Positions 31,407-40,047 of a stretch of DNA of 64,000 nucleotides are shown in pieces (positions within the stretch are counted from its first letter, which is position 1; every line of letters starts with the position of its first letter). Made by a program: the position numbers and the translations under genes. Under the pieces are notes generated by a model that was not told the DNA's origin, ran no database searches, and saw nothing but the letters and a program-made list of their open reading frames with translations. This DNA comes from an uncultured Prevotellaceae bacterium (GTDB lineage: Bacteria; Bacteroidota; Bacteroidia; Bacteroidales; Muribaculaceae), in assembly GCA_900318205.1 (NCBI GenBank), contig ONJS01000005.1, forward strand, positions 62,001 to 126,000. The letters are read 5' to 3'.

Positions 31407-33258
31407 AATGAGGATAAAGCTTCCTCAGCAGGTCGATGCGATGGATACGTTTCAGCGCTGCCGTGATGGCGGCGCGGTTCTTACGGTCATACCAGAAGAA
31501 GAACAGCCGCTGAGCCTGTTTCTCCATCGGTGTCTTGGCGCAAAAGACGGGCTTGAGCGTGTAGGGATGCATGCCCGTGTAATAGGTCTCGGTCGATACG
31601 GTCATCGGCGTGGGGGTGAAGTCCTGCACCTGCTCCAGACGGAAATCCAACTCCTTGGTGATGGTCGCCAACTCGGCCATATCGGCCTCATGACAGCCAG
31701 GATGTGAAGAAATAAAGTAGGGGATGAGTTGCTGGCGCAGGTTGTACTTCACATTCACGCGGTCAAACAGCGCCTTGAAGCGGCGGAATAGGTCAAAAGA
31801 CGGTTTACGCATCAACATCAGCACCTCGTCGCTGGTATGCTCGGGTGCGACTTTCAGGCGGCCAGACACGTGGAAGCGGATAAGTTCCTCGTTGTATTGG
31901 GCATTGACTTTATCGATGCGAGGATCCCCAGTGCGGTGCATCGACAGGTCATAGCGCACGCCACTGCCGATGAATGATTTCTTCACCTCGGGCAGGGCAT
32001 CCACGGCATGGTAGATGTCAAGCAATTGGCTATGGTCGGTGTTGAGGTTGCTGCACGGCTGCGGGTGCAGGCACGAGGGACGCTGGCACCGTTGGCAGCG
32101 TTCCAGGTCTTTGCCATGCATCCCGTACATGTTGGCACTGGGACCGCCCAGGTCGCTGATGTATCCCTTGAAATCCTCCATCTGGGTGACCTGCTTGACC
32201 TCCCGCAGGATGGATTCTTTACTGCGCGAGGCGATGAATTTGCCCTGATGGGCACTGATGGTGCAGAAGGCGCAGCCGCCGAAGCACCCGCGATGCATGC
32301 ACACCGAATGCCTGATCATCTCATAGGCAGGGATGCGTTTCCCCAAGTAGCGGGGGTGGGGCAGGCGGGTATAGGGCAGGTCAAACGAGGCGTCAATCTG
32401 TTGGGTGGTCATGGGCGGATTGGTGCGGTTGACCTTCACGGCGATGTCACCTGTGGCTTGCCACACGTTGTGTCCATGCCACAGGTTACTCTCAACCTCG
32501 ATTGTCTTGAAATTCTCGGCCTGGGACTTCTTGGATTTCTGGCACTCCTCGTAGGAGTGCAGCACCACATCACTGTCGGTATTGGCTGTGGGCAATTCGC
32601 TCAATGGACGACGCACCACGGTCTGTGGAATGTCGGTCAACTCCTCAATATGCTTGCCAGCGGCGAGGGCATCAGCAATAGCGATATTGGGCAATTCGCC
32701 CATGCCATAGACGAGCAAGTCGGCAGGGCTGTCCACGAGGATGGATGGCCGCAATTTGTCCTGCCAGTAGTCATAGTGCGCCAATCGCCTCAACGACACC
32801 TCAATACCGCCTGCCACAACAGGCACGTCAGGGAAAAGACGCTTGAGGATATCGCAATAGACGATGGTGGGATAGTCGGGGCGGGCACCGGCACGACCGT
32901 CAGGCGTGTAGGCATCGTCACTGCGTTTGCGACGGGCGGCGGTGTAATGGTTGACCATTGAGTCCATCGCTCCTGCTGATACACCGAAATAGAGCCGTGG
33001 CCGTCCCAGTTTCTTGAAGTCGCGCAGGTCGTCGCGCCAGTTGGGTTGCGGCACGATGGCGACCTTATAGCCGTGAGCCTCCAGCACGCGTCCGATGACG
33101 GCTGTGCCCATCGACGGGTGGTCGATGTAGGCATCACCGGTAAACAGGATGACATCAGCCTGTTCCCATCCCAGGTGCTCCATCTCCTTGCGGGTGGTGG
33201 GCAACCATTGACCCTTGATGCGGTGGTCGTTATGTCGTTGATCCTGTTTCATTTTCAT
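31405..33258 (-). CDS. ygiQ: YgiQ-family radical SAM protein
   Basis: A 617-residue protein with an N-terminal domain (LPTTRKEMEHLGW, GDAYIDHPSMGTAVIGRVLE) and a radical SAM core carrying CFGGCAFC (C-x3-C-x2-C, about residues 333-340), then ISDLGGPSANMYGM and CQRCQRPSCLHPQPC, a further Cys cluster. The C-terminal MTVSTETYYTGMHPYT matches the family. YgiQ proteins are widespread and their reaction is not established. It is preceded (upstream on its strand) by uvrB across a CTAG-rich spacer. Confidence 0.93.
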   Translation of the reverse strand: MKMKQDQRHNDHRIKGQWLPTTRKEMEHLGWEQADVILFTGDAYIDHPSMGTAVIGRVLEAHGYKVAIVPQPNWRDDLRDFKKLGRPRLYFGVSAGAMDSMVNHYTAARRKRSDDAYTPDGRAGARPDYPTIVYCDILKRLFPDVPVVAGGIEVSLRRLAHYDYWQDKLRPSILVDSPADLLVYGMGELPNIAIADALAAGKHIEELTDIPQTVVRRPLSELPTANTDSDVVLHSYEECQKSKKSQAENFKTIEVESNLWHGHNVWQATGDIAVKVNRTNPPMTTQQIDASFDLPYTRLPHPRYLGKRIPAYEMIRHSVCMHRGCFGGCAFCTISAHQGKFIASRSKESILREVKQVTQMEDFKGYISDLGGPSANMYGMHGKDLERCQRCQRPSCLHPQPCSNLNTDHSQLLDIYHAVDALPEVKKSFIGSGVRYDLSMHRTGDPRIDKVNAQYNEELIRFHVSGRLKVAPEHTSDEVLMLMRKPSFDLFRRFKALFDRVNVKYNLRQQLIPYFISSHPGCHEADMAELATITKELDFRLEQVQDFTPTPMTVSTETYYTGMHPYTLKPVFCAKTPMEKQAQRLFFFWYDRKNRAAITAALKRIHRIDLLRKLYPH

Positions 33259-33269
33259 CGTTATTATTA

Positions 33270-33316
33270 TCTACTCTAGAACCTCTAGAATCTCTAGATC
33301 ATCTAGAACCTAAAAC
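33270..33316. repeat. CTAG-rich repeat spacer
   Basis: Four TCTAGA-type sites in about 45 bases (TCTAGAACC, TCTAGAATC, TCTAGATCA, TCTAGAACC) lie between the uvrB stop and the ygiQ start. A similar array lies at 53371-53421. Confidence 0.75.
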
Positions 33317-35398
33317 TTAACTCCTCCCCTCGAGCATCTCTTCAAGTTTCAGGATCTCGTCGCGGTACTGGGCTGCCTCGAGGAAGTCCATGCGCTTGGC
33401 GGCCTCAATCATTTGGGTCTTGAGGCGGTCAATGGCAGCCTGCATATCCTTGCCGCTCATGTAGGCAACGACAGGATCGGCGGCAACACCGGCACTGCTG
33501 TTAAATTCCTCGGCATAACGCATTTCGGGTTTAGGAACAGCCTGAGCCGCGGGTTGCAAGCCCTGGCTATGACGGCTGGGTGCTGTCGGGTGATGCATAT
33601 CGGTATCCTGACCGATAATCGCTGTGCGGGCCTTGATGATGGCAGTGGGAGTGATGCCGTTCTCCTCGTTATACTTGAGCTGCAAGGTGCGGCGACGCTC
33701 GGTCTCATCAATGGTCTGGCGCATCGAGTCGGTGATATTGTCGGCATACATGATGACGGTGCCGTTCAGGTTGCGTGCTGCACGGCCTGCAGTCTGGGTC
33801 AAGGAACGACGGCTGCGCAGGAAGCCCTCCTTGTCGGCGTCGAGGATGGCGACAAGCGATACCTCGGGCAGGTCAAGGCCCTCGCGCAGCAGGTTCACGC
33901 CGACGAGCACGTCGATGGCTCCGGCACGCAGGTTATCGATGATTTCGATACGCTCCAGCGTCTCAACGTCGCTGTGCATATAGGCAGTGCGGATGTCGAG
34001 CCGCTTGAGGTAATCGCTCAGTTCCTCCGCCATGCGCTTGGTCAGGGTGGTGACCAGGGTGCGCTCGCCGCGCTCGATGCGCAGCTGTATCTCCTCGACC
34101 AGGTCATCGACCTGACCCTGTGAGGGACGTACGATAATCTGCGGGTCAAGCAGTCCTGTCGGGCGAATCAATTGCTCGGTGATGATACCTTCGCTCTTGT
34201 TGAGTTCGTAATCGGCTGGCGTGGCACTCACATAGATGGTCTGATGGGTCATCGCCTCAAATTCCTCAAATCTTAACGGCCTGTTGTCCAGCGCGGCCTC
34301 GAGTCGGAATCCATAGTGTACCAGATTGGTCTTGCGGGACTGGTCACCACCGTACATGGCACGTATCTGAGGTATAGTGACGTGGCTCTCGTCGATAATG
34401 GTGAGAAAATCGTCAGGGAAATAGTCCAGCAGGCAGAACGGTCTCATACCGGGTCGGCGGCCGTCGAAATAACGGCTGTAGTTTTCTATGCCTGAGCAAT
34501 AGCCCACCTCGCGCATCATCTCCATGTCATAGGTCACGCGCTCGTTCAGTCGCTTGGCTTCGGCAAAGCGGTTCTCGCGGGCAAAGGCAGCCACCTGGTT
34601 CTCGCGGTCGATGTCGATTTGTCCCAGAGCACCCATCATGCGCTCCTTGGTAGTCACGAAGATATTGGCAGGGAAAATCTTGAAACCCTCGACGTCCTCG
34701 GTGGGCAGTTGTGTCTCGCTGTCAAGCACCTGGATACGTTCAATCTCGTTGCCCCAGAAGATGACGCGCAGCATGATATCCTCATCGCTCAGGAATATGT
34801 CAACGGTATCTCCCTTGACGCGGAAAGTACCCATCCTCAAGTCGGCATCACTGCGTGAATACAGGGCATCCACCAGACGGTGAAGCAACTGGTCGCGTCC
34901 GATTTGTTGACCCACTTTCAGTTCAACGGCGTTGGCGGTGATGTCCTCGGGATTGCCCATGCCGTAGAGGCACGACACGCTCGACACGACCACGATATCG
35001 CGCCTGCCTGACAGTAACGCGGTCACCGTTGCGAGTCGCAGGCGTTCAATCTCGTCGTTGATGGCGAGGTCTTTCTCGATATACTTGTCGGTCGATGGGA
35101 TATAGGCTTCGGGCTGGTAGTAGTCGTAGTAGGAGACGAAGTAATGCACAGCGTTCTCGGGGAAAAAGCCCTTGAACTCGGCATACAGCTGCGCCGCCAG
35201 CGTCTTGTTGTGCGACAAGACCAGGGTGGGACGTCCCGTCCGTGCGATGACATTGGCCATCGTGAACGTCTTGCCCGAGCCGGTTACGCCCAGCAGCGTC
35301 TGGTAGGGAACACCGTCGTTCACACCGCCCGCCAGTTCGGCGATTGCCTGCGGCTGGTCACCTGTCGGCTCATATTCACTGTGCAGTCTATACTCCAT
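33317..35398 (-). CDS. uvrB: Excinuclease ABC subunit B
   Basis: Helicase-like damage-verification subunit of nucleotide excision repair, acting with UvrA and UvrC in the cytosol. At 693 residues it is full length. Visible are Walker A GVTGSGKT (37-44), the beta-hairpin region YYDYYQPEAY, the DESH box (IIDESHVTIPQIRAMYGG), helicase motifs V-VI (GVNLLREGLDLPE, QTAGRAARN) and the C-terminal UVR coiled coil that binds UvrC (DRLKTQMIEAAKRMDFLEAA). A TAACTTTG -7 box lies at 35424-35431 on its strand, about 26 bases before the start. No LexA-like box is apparent. Confidence 0.98.
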   Translation of the reverse strand: MEYRLHSEYEPTGDQPQAIAELAGGVNDGVPYQTLLGVTGSGKTFTMANVIARTGRPTLVLSHNKTLAAQLYAEFKGFFPENAVHYFVSYYDYYQPEAYIPSTDKYIEKDLAINDEIERLRLATVTALLSGRRDIVVVSSVSCLYGMGNPEDITANAVELKVGQQIGRDQLLHRLVDALYSRSDADLRMGTFRVKGDTVDIFLSDEDIMLRVIFWGNEIERIQVLDSETQLPTEDVEGFKIFPANIFVTTKERMMGALGQIDIDRENQVAAFARENRFAEAKRLNERVTYDMEMMREVGYCSGIENYSRYFDGRRPGMRPFCLLDYFPDDFLTIIDESHVTIPQIRAMYGGDQSRKTNLVHYGFRLEAALDNRPLRFEEFEAMTHQTIYVSATPADYELNKSEGIITEQLIRPTGLLDPQIIVRPSQGQVDDLVEEIQLRIERGERTLVTTLTKRMAEELSDYLKRLDIRTAYMHSDVETLERIEIIDNLRAGAIDVLVGVNLLREGLDLPEVSLVAILDADKEGFLRSRRSLTQTAGRAARNLNGTVIMYADNITDSMRQTIDETERRRTLQLKYNEENGITPTAIIKARTAIIGQDTDMHHPTAPSRHSQGLQPAAQAVPKPEMRYAEEFNSSAGVAADPVVAYMSGKDMQAAIDRLKTQMIEAAKRMDFLEAAQYRDEILKLEEMLEGRS

Positions 35399-35578
35399 TG
35401 CTTTTCTTTTTACTACAAGAGTGCAAAGTTACGAAATAGTTTTCAGTTTTTCAGTTTTCTGCCATCATTTATTTTGATAGTGTCTGCTCCGCTTTGTTTG
35501 TTGTGATTTCTCGGCTTGCAGCTTGATGGATTGTTTAAACTTTCTGGGCTATTTCGAGTCTTAAATGTAATAAATTAT

Positions 35579-35586
35579 TAATTTTG
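35579..35586 (+). promoter_or_regulatory. -7 box of the DUF2520-maf-ABC operon
   Basis: TAATTTTG ends 8 bases before the TTG start codon, so the transcript is expected to be leaderless or nearly so. No TTG lies at the usual -33 distance. Confidence 0.6.
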
Positions 35587-35594
35587 CACGAGAA

Positions 35595-36374
35595 TTGGAA
35601 AAAGTGGTCATCATAGGTTCTGGTAACGTGGCAACAAGCCTGGCACATGGCTTGGCGGCACGTTGTGAGGTGGTGCAAATCTATAGCCGCCAGTTGCCTC
35701 ACGCCCAGGCATTGGCCGATGCCATCAACTGCCCGCTTGCTACCGATGACCTGCTGGCCCTTGTCCCTGATGCCGATGCCTACATCGTTGCGGTGCGTGA
35801 TGATGTGATTGCCGATGTGGTGGCTGCCGTGCCCGACAATGGCGCCCTGTGGCTTCACACCTCGGGAAGCAAGGGGATAGACCTGTTTAAGGGACATCGC
35901 GCACACTATGGCGTGTTGTGGCCCATGCAGTCGTTCTCGCGTGAGATGGTCGTGGCGCTTGATGACGTGCACTTCTTTGCCGAGGCGAGTGACGAGGCAA
36001 CGTTGGCTCATCTGATGGCCCTTGGCAGCATGCTCTCGCGTCATGTCATTGAGGCTGATAGCGACAAGCGTCGTCGCTTGCACGTCGCATCGGTCTTCTC
36101 CTGCAATTTTGCCAACCATATGTGGTCGCTTGCCGACGAGGTGCTGAGTGAGGCTGAACTGCCTTTTGGCGCGCTGCTGCCGTTAATCCGCACCACTGTC
36201 GATAAACTGGACCGCCTCTCGCCGGCACAGTCCCAGACGGGCCCCGCCATACGCCATGACAACCAGGTCATCGAGAGCCACTTGGCGATGCTTGATGGCG
36301 ACAAGCGCGAGATTTACCGCCTTCTTTCTGATTCCATTATGAACCGTAACCCGCTTGACGACAATGCTAAATAA
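35595..36374 (+). CDS. DUF2520 / Rossmann-fold oxidoreductase-like protein
   Basis: Starts at TTG (35595), directly behind the promoter. The 259-residue product has an NAD(P)-binding glycine motif VVIIGSGNVATSLAHGL (4-20) and an N-terminal domain like F420-dependent NADP oxidoreductase and pyrroline-5-carboxylate reductase, then a helical C-terminal DUF2520 domain (FSCNFANHMWSLADEVL). The reaction is unknown. It overlaps the maf gene by 11 bases and starts an eight-gene operon. Confidence 0.85.
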   Translation: MEKVVIIGSGNVATSLAHGLAARCEVVQIYSRQLPHAQALADAINCPLATDDLLALVPDADAYIVAVRDDVIADVVAAVPDNGALWLHTSGSKGIDLFKGHRAHYGVLWPMQSFSREMVVALDDVHFFAEASDEATLAHLMALGSMLSRHVIEADSDKRRRLHVASVFSCNFANHMWSLADEVLSEAELPFGALLPLIRTTVDKLDRLSPAQSQTGPAIRHDNQVIESHLAMLDGDKREIYRLLSDSIMNRNPLDDNAK

Positions 36375-36939
36375 TTTAGATAAATATGATGTAGTACTGG
36401 GCAGTAACTCGCCCCGACGACGGGAACTGTTGAACGACATGGGCGTGAAGTTCCGTGTCGAGGCCATCAAGGGCATTGACGAGACCTATCCCGCCAGCCT
36501 GCCCGTTGAGGAAATCCCTGTCTTTCTTGCACGCATCAAGGCCGAGGGGCATCCTCTCAAGGAAAACGAGTTGCTGATCACTGCCGATACGGTCGTTGTA
36601 CTCGATGAGTCGGTGCTCGGCAAGCCGGCGGGCGAAGCCGATGCCCACCGCATGTTGCGTGCCCTCTCGGGCCGCGCCCACAGGGTCATCAGTGGCGTGT
36701 GTGTCACTACCGTGGACCGAACGGAGTCGTTTGCCGACACGAGCATCGTCCATTTCGCCGACCTGACCGATGACGAGATTGACTACTACATCAAGCACTA
36801 CCGTCCATTGGACAAGGCGGGTGCCTATGGCATCCAGGAATGGATCGGCAACATCGGCATCACGGGCATCAGTGGTGACTTCTATAACGTGATGGGCTTG
36901 CCCACGCGCAAATTGTACCAATTGTTGAAAACGTTCTGA
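36364..36939 (+). CDS. Maf-family nucleotide pyrophosphatase
   Basis: I use the ATG at 36364 (MLNNLDKYDVVLGSNSPRRRELL, here split: the SNSPRRRELL box at 16-25). The 191-residue product has the Maf motifs: the SPRRRELL box, TADTVVVLDE with GKP, and a C-terminal GAYGIQEW and YNVMGLP. Maf proteins hydrolyse dTTP, UTP or modified nucleotides to the monophosphate. The start overlaps the end of the DUF2520 gene, which implies coupled translation; the next gene follows by 7 bases. Confidence 0.95.
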   Translation: MLNNLDKYDVVLGSNSPRRRELLNDMGVKFRVEAIKGIDETYPASLPVEEIPVFLARIKAEGHPLKENELLITADTVVVLDESVLGKPAGEADAHRMLRALSGRAHRVISGVCVTTVDRTESFADTSIVHFADLTDDEIDYYIKHYRPLDKAGAYGIQEWIGNIGITGISGDFYNVMGLPTRKLYQLLKTF

Positions 36940-36946
36940 TCTATCG

Positions 36947-37555
36947 ATGACGATGAAGAACTGGTTCAAATACATCTCAATGGTTGCTGTGGCATTGGTC
37001 GGATTCAATTCTACGGCATACGGAAAAGTGTTGTTCTTCGACACTTGGCATCAGGTTTTTGACTTGAAGTCTGTTGGGTATGTGTTTGATAGTTCGGTCA
37101 TCATGGAGAGCCCCTTTGAACTTTACTTTTTAAAAGAAGAGGGGGAATTTGACGAAAAATATATTGAGGACCACATGGCAGCCTTGTGGAACGACTCCAC
37201 CTGGTTGATTAACAGTAAATATCTGAAGAATAACTTCAGTGGCGATGGCGGGATGATGAGAGGTTTTGTGCCTCTGTATTTTAACGAAAGAGTCGCTTAT
37301 GCGGTTTACATGCCCTTTGAGGATTCTTATTATGATTTGGAGTTTTATTACATTGATTTCCAGGATGCTAAGGTCAAGAAGGTGTGCCGCAAGTATCTGT
37401 TAGACTTGCTCACGGATTATCCCGACCTGAAGATGCGTTATGAGGGAATGAAGTGTAATAAAAAGCATCGAATCATTGAGGACTACTTTTTAGAGTATAT
37501 CGACCGCGCATCCGTTGATCTCATGCGTCCCTGTATTGTTGACTTAATCAATTAA
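36947..37555 (+). CDS. Secreted paralogue 1 of a tandem trio
   Basis: The 202-residue product has a signal peptide (MVAVALVGFNSTAYG; ATG at 36947 or 36953). It aligns along its length with the next two genes: FFDTWHQVFDL, NDSTWLINSKYL, FVPLYFNERVAY, YYIDFQDAKVKKV, DYPDLKMRYEGMK, and YIDRASVDLMRP. I recall Bacteroidota DUF6563-type proteins with a similar IGDSIWLxS-x-YL feature, but this is uncertain. The C-terminal part is helical. Function is unknown. It is slightly more diverged than the other two. Confidence 0.78.
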   Translation: MTMKNWFKYISMVAVALVGFNSTAYGKVLFFDTWHQVFDLKSVGYVFDSSVIMESPFELYFLKEEGEFDEKYIEDHMAALWNDSTWLINSKYLKNNFSGDGGMMRGFVPLYFNERVAYAVYMPFEDSYYDLEFYYIDFQDAKVKKVCRKYLLDLLTDYPDLKMRYEGMKCNKKHRIIEDYFLEYIDRASVDLMRPCIVDLIN

Positions 37556-37568
37556 ACAATCAAATAAA

Positions 37569-38222
37569 ATGAAAATAAACCTGCTTAGACATCTCGTCTT
37601 GTTTTTGATTGCGGCGACAGCGTTTTGTGCTAGCGCTGACAATGAACCGCGCGACACGGTCTATTTCTATGATACGTGGCAGCAAATGCTTGAGATGTCG
37701 CCCTCGGCAATGATTGTATCACCAATTATTGAGACGGAAAACCCCTATGAGGTAGATATCTACACGACACAAGATGATTATCGTCTCTATAATCACCTGG
37801 CAGCAACAATAGGCGACAGCATCTGGCTCGTCAGCACCGCTTACCTGCAAACTAATTTCGAGGGTGATAGCGAGAAGCCGTGTGGAGGCCGGTTTCTTTA
37901 TGTCCCCTTGTTTTTCAACGAGAAGGTGGCATATCTGATGGCTCCGACCTACGGCATCAAGGAAATCCTGTTTGGACCGATGGAAGTGACCTCAAGCAAT
38001 GATGTGGATTACTATTATTTTGATTTTAAGAACAGGGAGTTACGCAAGGTCAGTTCAAGTGTGTTGAGTGAATTGCTCGAGGACTACCACGACCTGCAGA
38101 TGCGCTACGAGGGCATGAAGGACTACAAGAAAAAATATATGATCGAGGAGTTTTTCATGAAATATGTTGATAGGGCTTCTCAGGACTTCATGCGACCTTA
38201 TATTGTCGACCTTGTAGAATAA
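37569..38222 (+). CDS. Secreted paralogue 2 of a tandem trio
   Basis: A 217-residue product with a signal peptide (LLRHLVLFLIAATAFCASA). It shares the trio's blocks: RDTVYFYDTWQQML, GDSIWLVSTAYLQTNF, VPLFFNEKVAYL, YYYFDFKNRELRKV, LLEDYHDLQMRYEGMKDYK and FMKYVDRASQDFMRP. The mature protein has few Cys and no catalytic motif. It lies 13 bases after paralogue 1 and 11 before paralogue 3, in the same operon as the ABC importer. An accessory role in surface binding of the imported ligand is possible but unsupported by any motif. Confidence 0.78.
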   Translation: MKINLLRHLVLFLIAATAFCASADNEPRDTVYFYDTWQQMLEMSPSAMIVSPIIETENPYEVDIYTTQDDYRLYNHLAATIGDSIWLVSTAYLQTNFEGDSEKPCGGRFLYVPLFFNEKVAYLMAPTYGIKEILFGPMEVTSSNDVDYYYFDFKNRELRKVSSSVLSELLEDYHDLQMRYEGMKDYKKKYMIEEFFMKYVDRASQDFMRPYIVDLVE

Positions 38223-38233
38223 TACACTTCATC

Positions 38234-38893
38234 ATGAATAGGTTGTTAAGTCATATCATCTTTGTTTTGCTCGCTGCGGCTTGCCTTAGTGCCCATGCCG
38301 TGGAAGAGCGTCATGACACAATCTATTTCTATGAAACTTGGGAACAGATTTTATATGATGAGCCCGTCGAGATGATTGTGGATCCTTTCATCGATGTTTA
38401 CTCCTATGCACTGGATTTTCTGACTTATGAAAAGATTCTCAATGACAAGATCAATAAGCAATATATTGCGGCCTATGTGGGTGATGGCTATTGGTTTATC
38501 AACAGCAATTACCTGTATAAGAATTTTGAAGTCGATCTGAATTACCTCAGTCACTATGTACCGCTATATTTCAATGACAAAATAGCTTATACGTTCTCGG
38601 TGGCCAATGTTGGTTTTATGGACGATGTATCTGTTGATGACGAGAGCGATGTCATCGACTATTACTACATTGATTTTGTGAATTACAAGGTGCGGCGTGT
38701 TAATCCCACTGTGTTGAGTGAGTTGCTCCGAGACTATCATGACCTGCTCATGCGCTACGAGAGCATGAAGGATTATAAGAAACGCAATATCATCGAGGAT
38801 TATTTCTTCAAGTACATCAAGCGGGCTACCGATGATTTCATGCATCCCGATATCCTTGATTTGGTCAAAGATGATGCTGCCTTTATAAATTGA
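38234..38893 (+). CDS. Secreted paralogue 3 of a tandem trio
   Basis: A 219-residue product with a signal peptide (IIFVLLAAACLSAHA). The same blocks recur: HDTIYFYETWEQIL, GDGYWFINSNYLYKNF, VPLYFNDKIAYTF, YYYIDFVNYKVRRV, LLRDYHDLLMRYESMKDYK and YIKRATDDFMHP. The trio clearly arose by tandem duplication, but identities are moderate, so it is not recent. The next gene (ABC binding protein) starts 10 bases later. Confidence 0.78.
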   Translation: MNRLLSHIIFVLLAAACLSAHAVEERHDTIYFYETWEQILYDEPVEMIVDPFIDVYSYALDFLTYEKILNDKINKQYIAAYVGDGYWFINSNYLYKNFEVDLNYLSHYVPLYFNDKIAYTFSVANVGFMDDVSVDDESDVIDYYYIDFVNYKVRRVNPTVLSELLRDYHDLLMRYESMKDYKKRNIIEDYFFKYIKRATDDFMHPDILDLVKDDAAFIN

Positions 38894-38903
38894 TGTCAAG
38901 CCA

Positions 38904-40040
38904 ATGAATAAGACTGTAACACAATACTTGTTTACCGCCTCCTGTCTCATGCTGAGCCTGTTGCTGTTAAGCGCATGTTTCAGGAACGGCAACACGGCAG
39001 GAAATACAATAACGTCTTCTGACTCGGTGATTACTGCAGCCAAGTTGCTCTCGATGCAACGCACGCCTGATTATACGCTCGTTACCGTGGGTGACCCGTG
39101 GAAGGGTGGGGTGCTGCACCGTTATGTGCTGGTGCCGCGTGATGCCAACCTCCCGAAAGATCTGCCCGAAGGGACTGTTGTTCGCACCCCTGTCCAGCGC
39201 GCGCTGGTCTATTCTTCGGTCCACACGAGCCTGCTTGACGAGTTGGGTGCCATCAATGCTGTGCGCGGTGTGGTGGACAGCCAGTACTTTATTGACTCGA
39301 CGATTGTCAACGGGGTGGCCAAGGGTGTCATAGCCGACTGCGGCAACTCGATGAATCCCACCGTCGAAAAGGTGATTGACATGCAACCCGATGCCATCAT
39401 GCTATCACCATATCAGGATGCCAGTTATGGCCAGATTGCCAAGTTGGACATTCCCATCATTGAATGTGCCGACTATCTGGAATATGACCCGTTGGGACGC
39501 GCCGAGTGGGTGAAATTCTATGGCGAACTGGTGGGTAAACGCGCCGAGGCCGACAGCCTGTATAACGCTATTGTTACCGCTTATAATGATGTGAAACAGG
39601 CTGCTGCAGGTGCCGGGAACCGTCCCACTGTCGTGACCGAGATGGTCATCAGCGGCGTGTGGAACGTGCCCGGCGGCGAGAGTTACATGGCACGAATCCT
39701 GCATGACGCCGGTGGCAATTACCTGTGGGCCGATGACAAGAACACGGGTTCGCTGGCACTGGATTTCAATCAGGTGCTTGCCGTGGCACAGGACGCCGAC
39801 TATTGGTTCATCAAGTGGACCAACATCAATTCGTTGAAGGACCTGCAGGGTGCCTATGACCTGAATAAGGAAATGGCAGCTTTCCAGAATAAGCATGTCT
39901 ACTTCTGTGACACCGACAAGACCCGCTTCTTTGACCGCATCCCCTTCCATCCCGATGTGTTGCTGCGTGAGTTTGCTGCCATCCTGCATCCCGAACTGTT
40001 CTCTGAATTCCAAAACCAAATGTATCACCACATTGACTGA
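38904..40040 (+). CDS. ABC importer substrate-binding lipoprotein (FecB/BtuF type)
   Basis: A 378-residue lipoprotein (LSLLLLSAC, Cys25). The type III binding-protein fold is indicated by VVRTPVQRALVYSSVHTSLL, DELGAINAVRGV, KVIDMQPDAIMLSP and a long helix around YGELVGKRAEADSLY, then VTEMVISGVWNVPGGESYM. It delivers iron-chelate, haem or cobalamin to the permease encoded next. The ligand cannot be decided; no cobalamin riboswitch is present because the gene is internal to an operon. Confidence 0.92.
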   Translation: MNKTVTQYLFTASCLMLSLLLLSACFRNGNTAGNTITSSDSVITAAKLLSMQRTPDYTLVTVGDPWKGGVLHRYVLVPRDANLPKDLPEGTVVRTPVQRALVYSSVHTSLLDELGAINAVRGVVDSQYFIDSTIVNGVAKGVIADCGNSMNPTVEKVIDMQPDAIMLSPYQDASYGQIAKLDIPIIECADYLEYDPLGRAEWVKFYGELVGKRAEADSLYNAIVTAYNDVKQAAAGAGNRPTVVTEMVISGVWNVPGGESYMARILHDAGGNYLWADDKNTGSLALDFNQVLAVAQDADYWFIKWTNINSLKDLQGAYDLNKEMAAFQNKHVYFCDTDKTRFFDRIPFHPDVLLREFAAILHPELFSEFQNQMYHHID

Positions 40041-40047
40041 CAAGCCC

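Noticed and set aside
38234..38904. Cobalamin riboswitch before the ABC importer
   Set aside because: The importer genes are internal to an operon with gaps of about 10 bases; no room for a riboswitch.
39895..40047. Extended start of the permease gene into the binding-protein gene
   Set aside because: The extra residues are Cys- and Ser-rich nonsense; ATG at 40048 fits the FecCD family.
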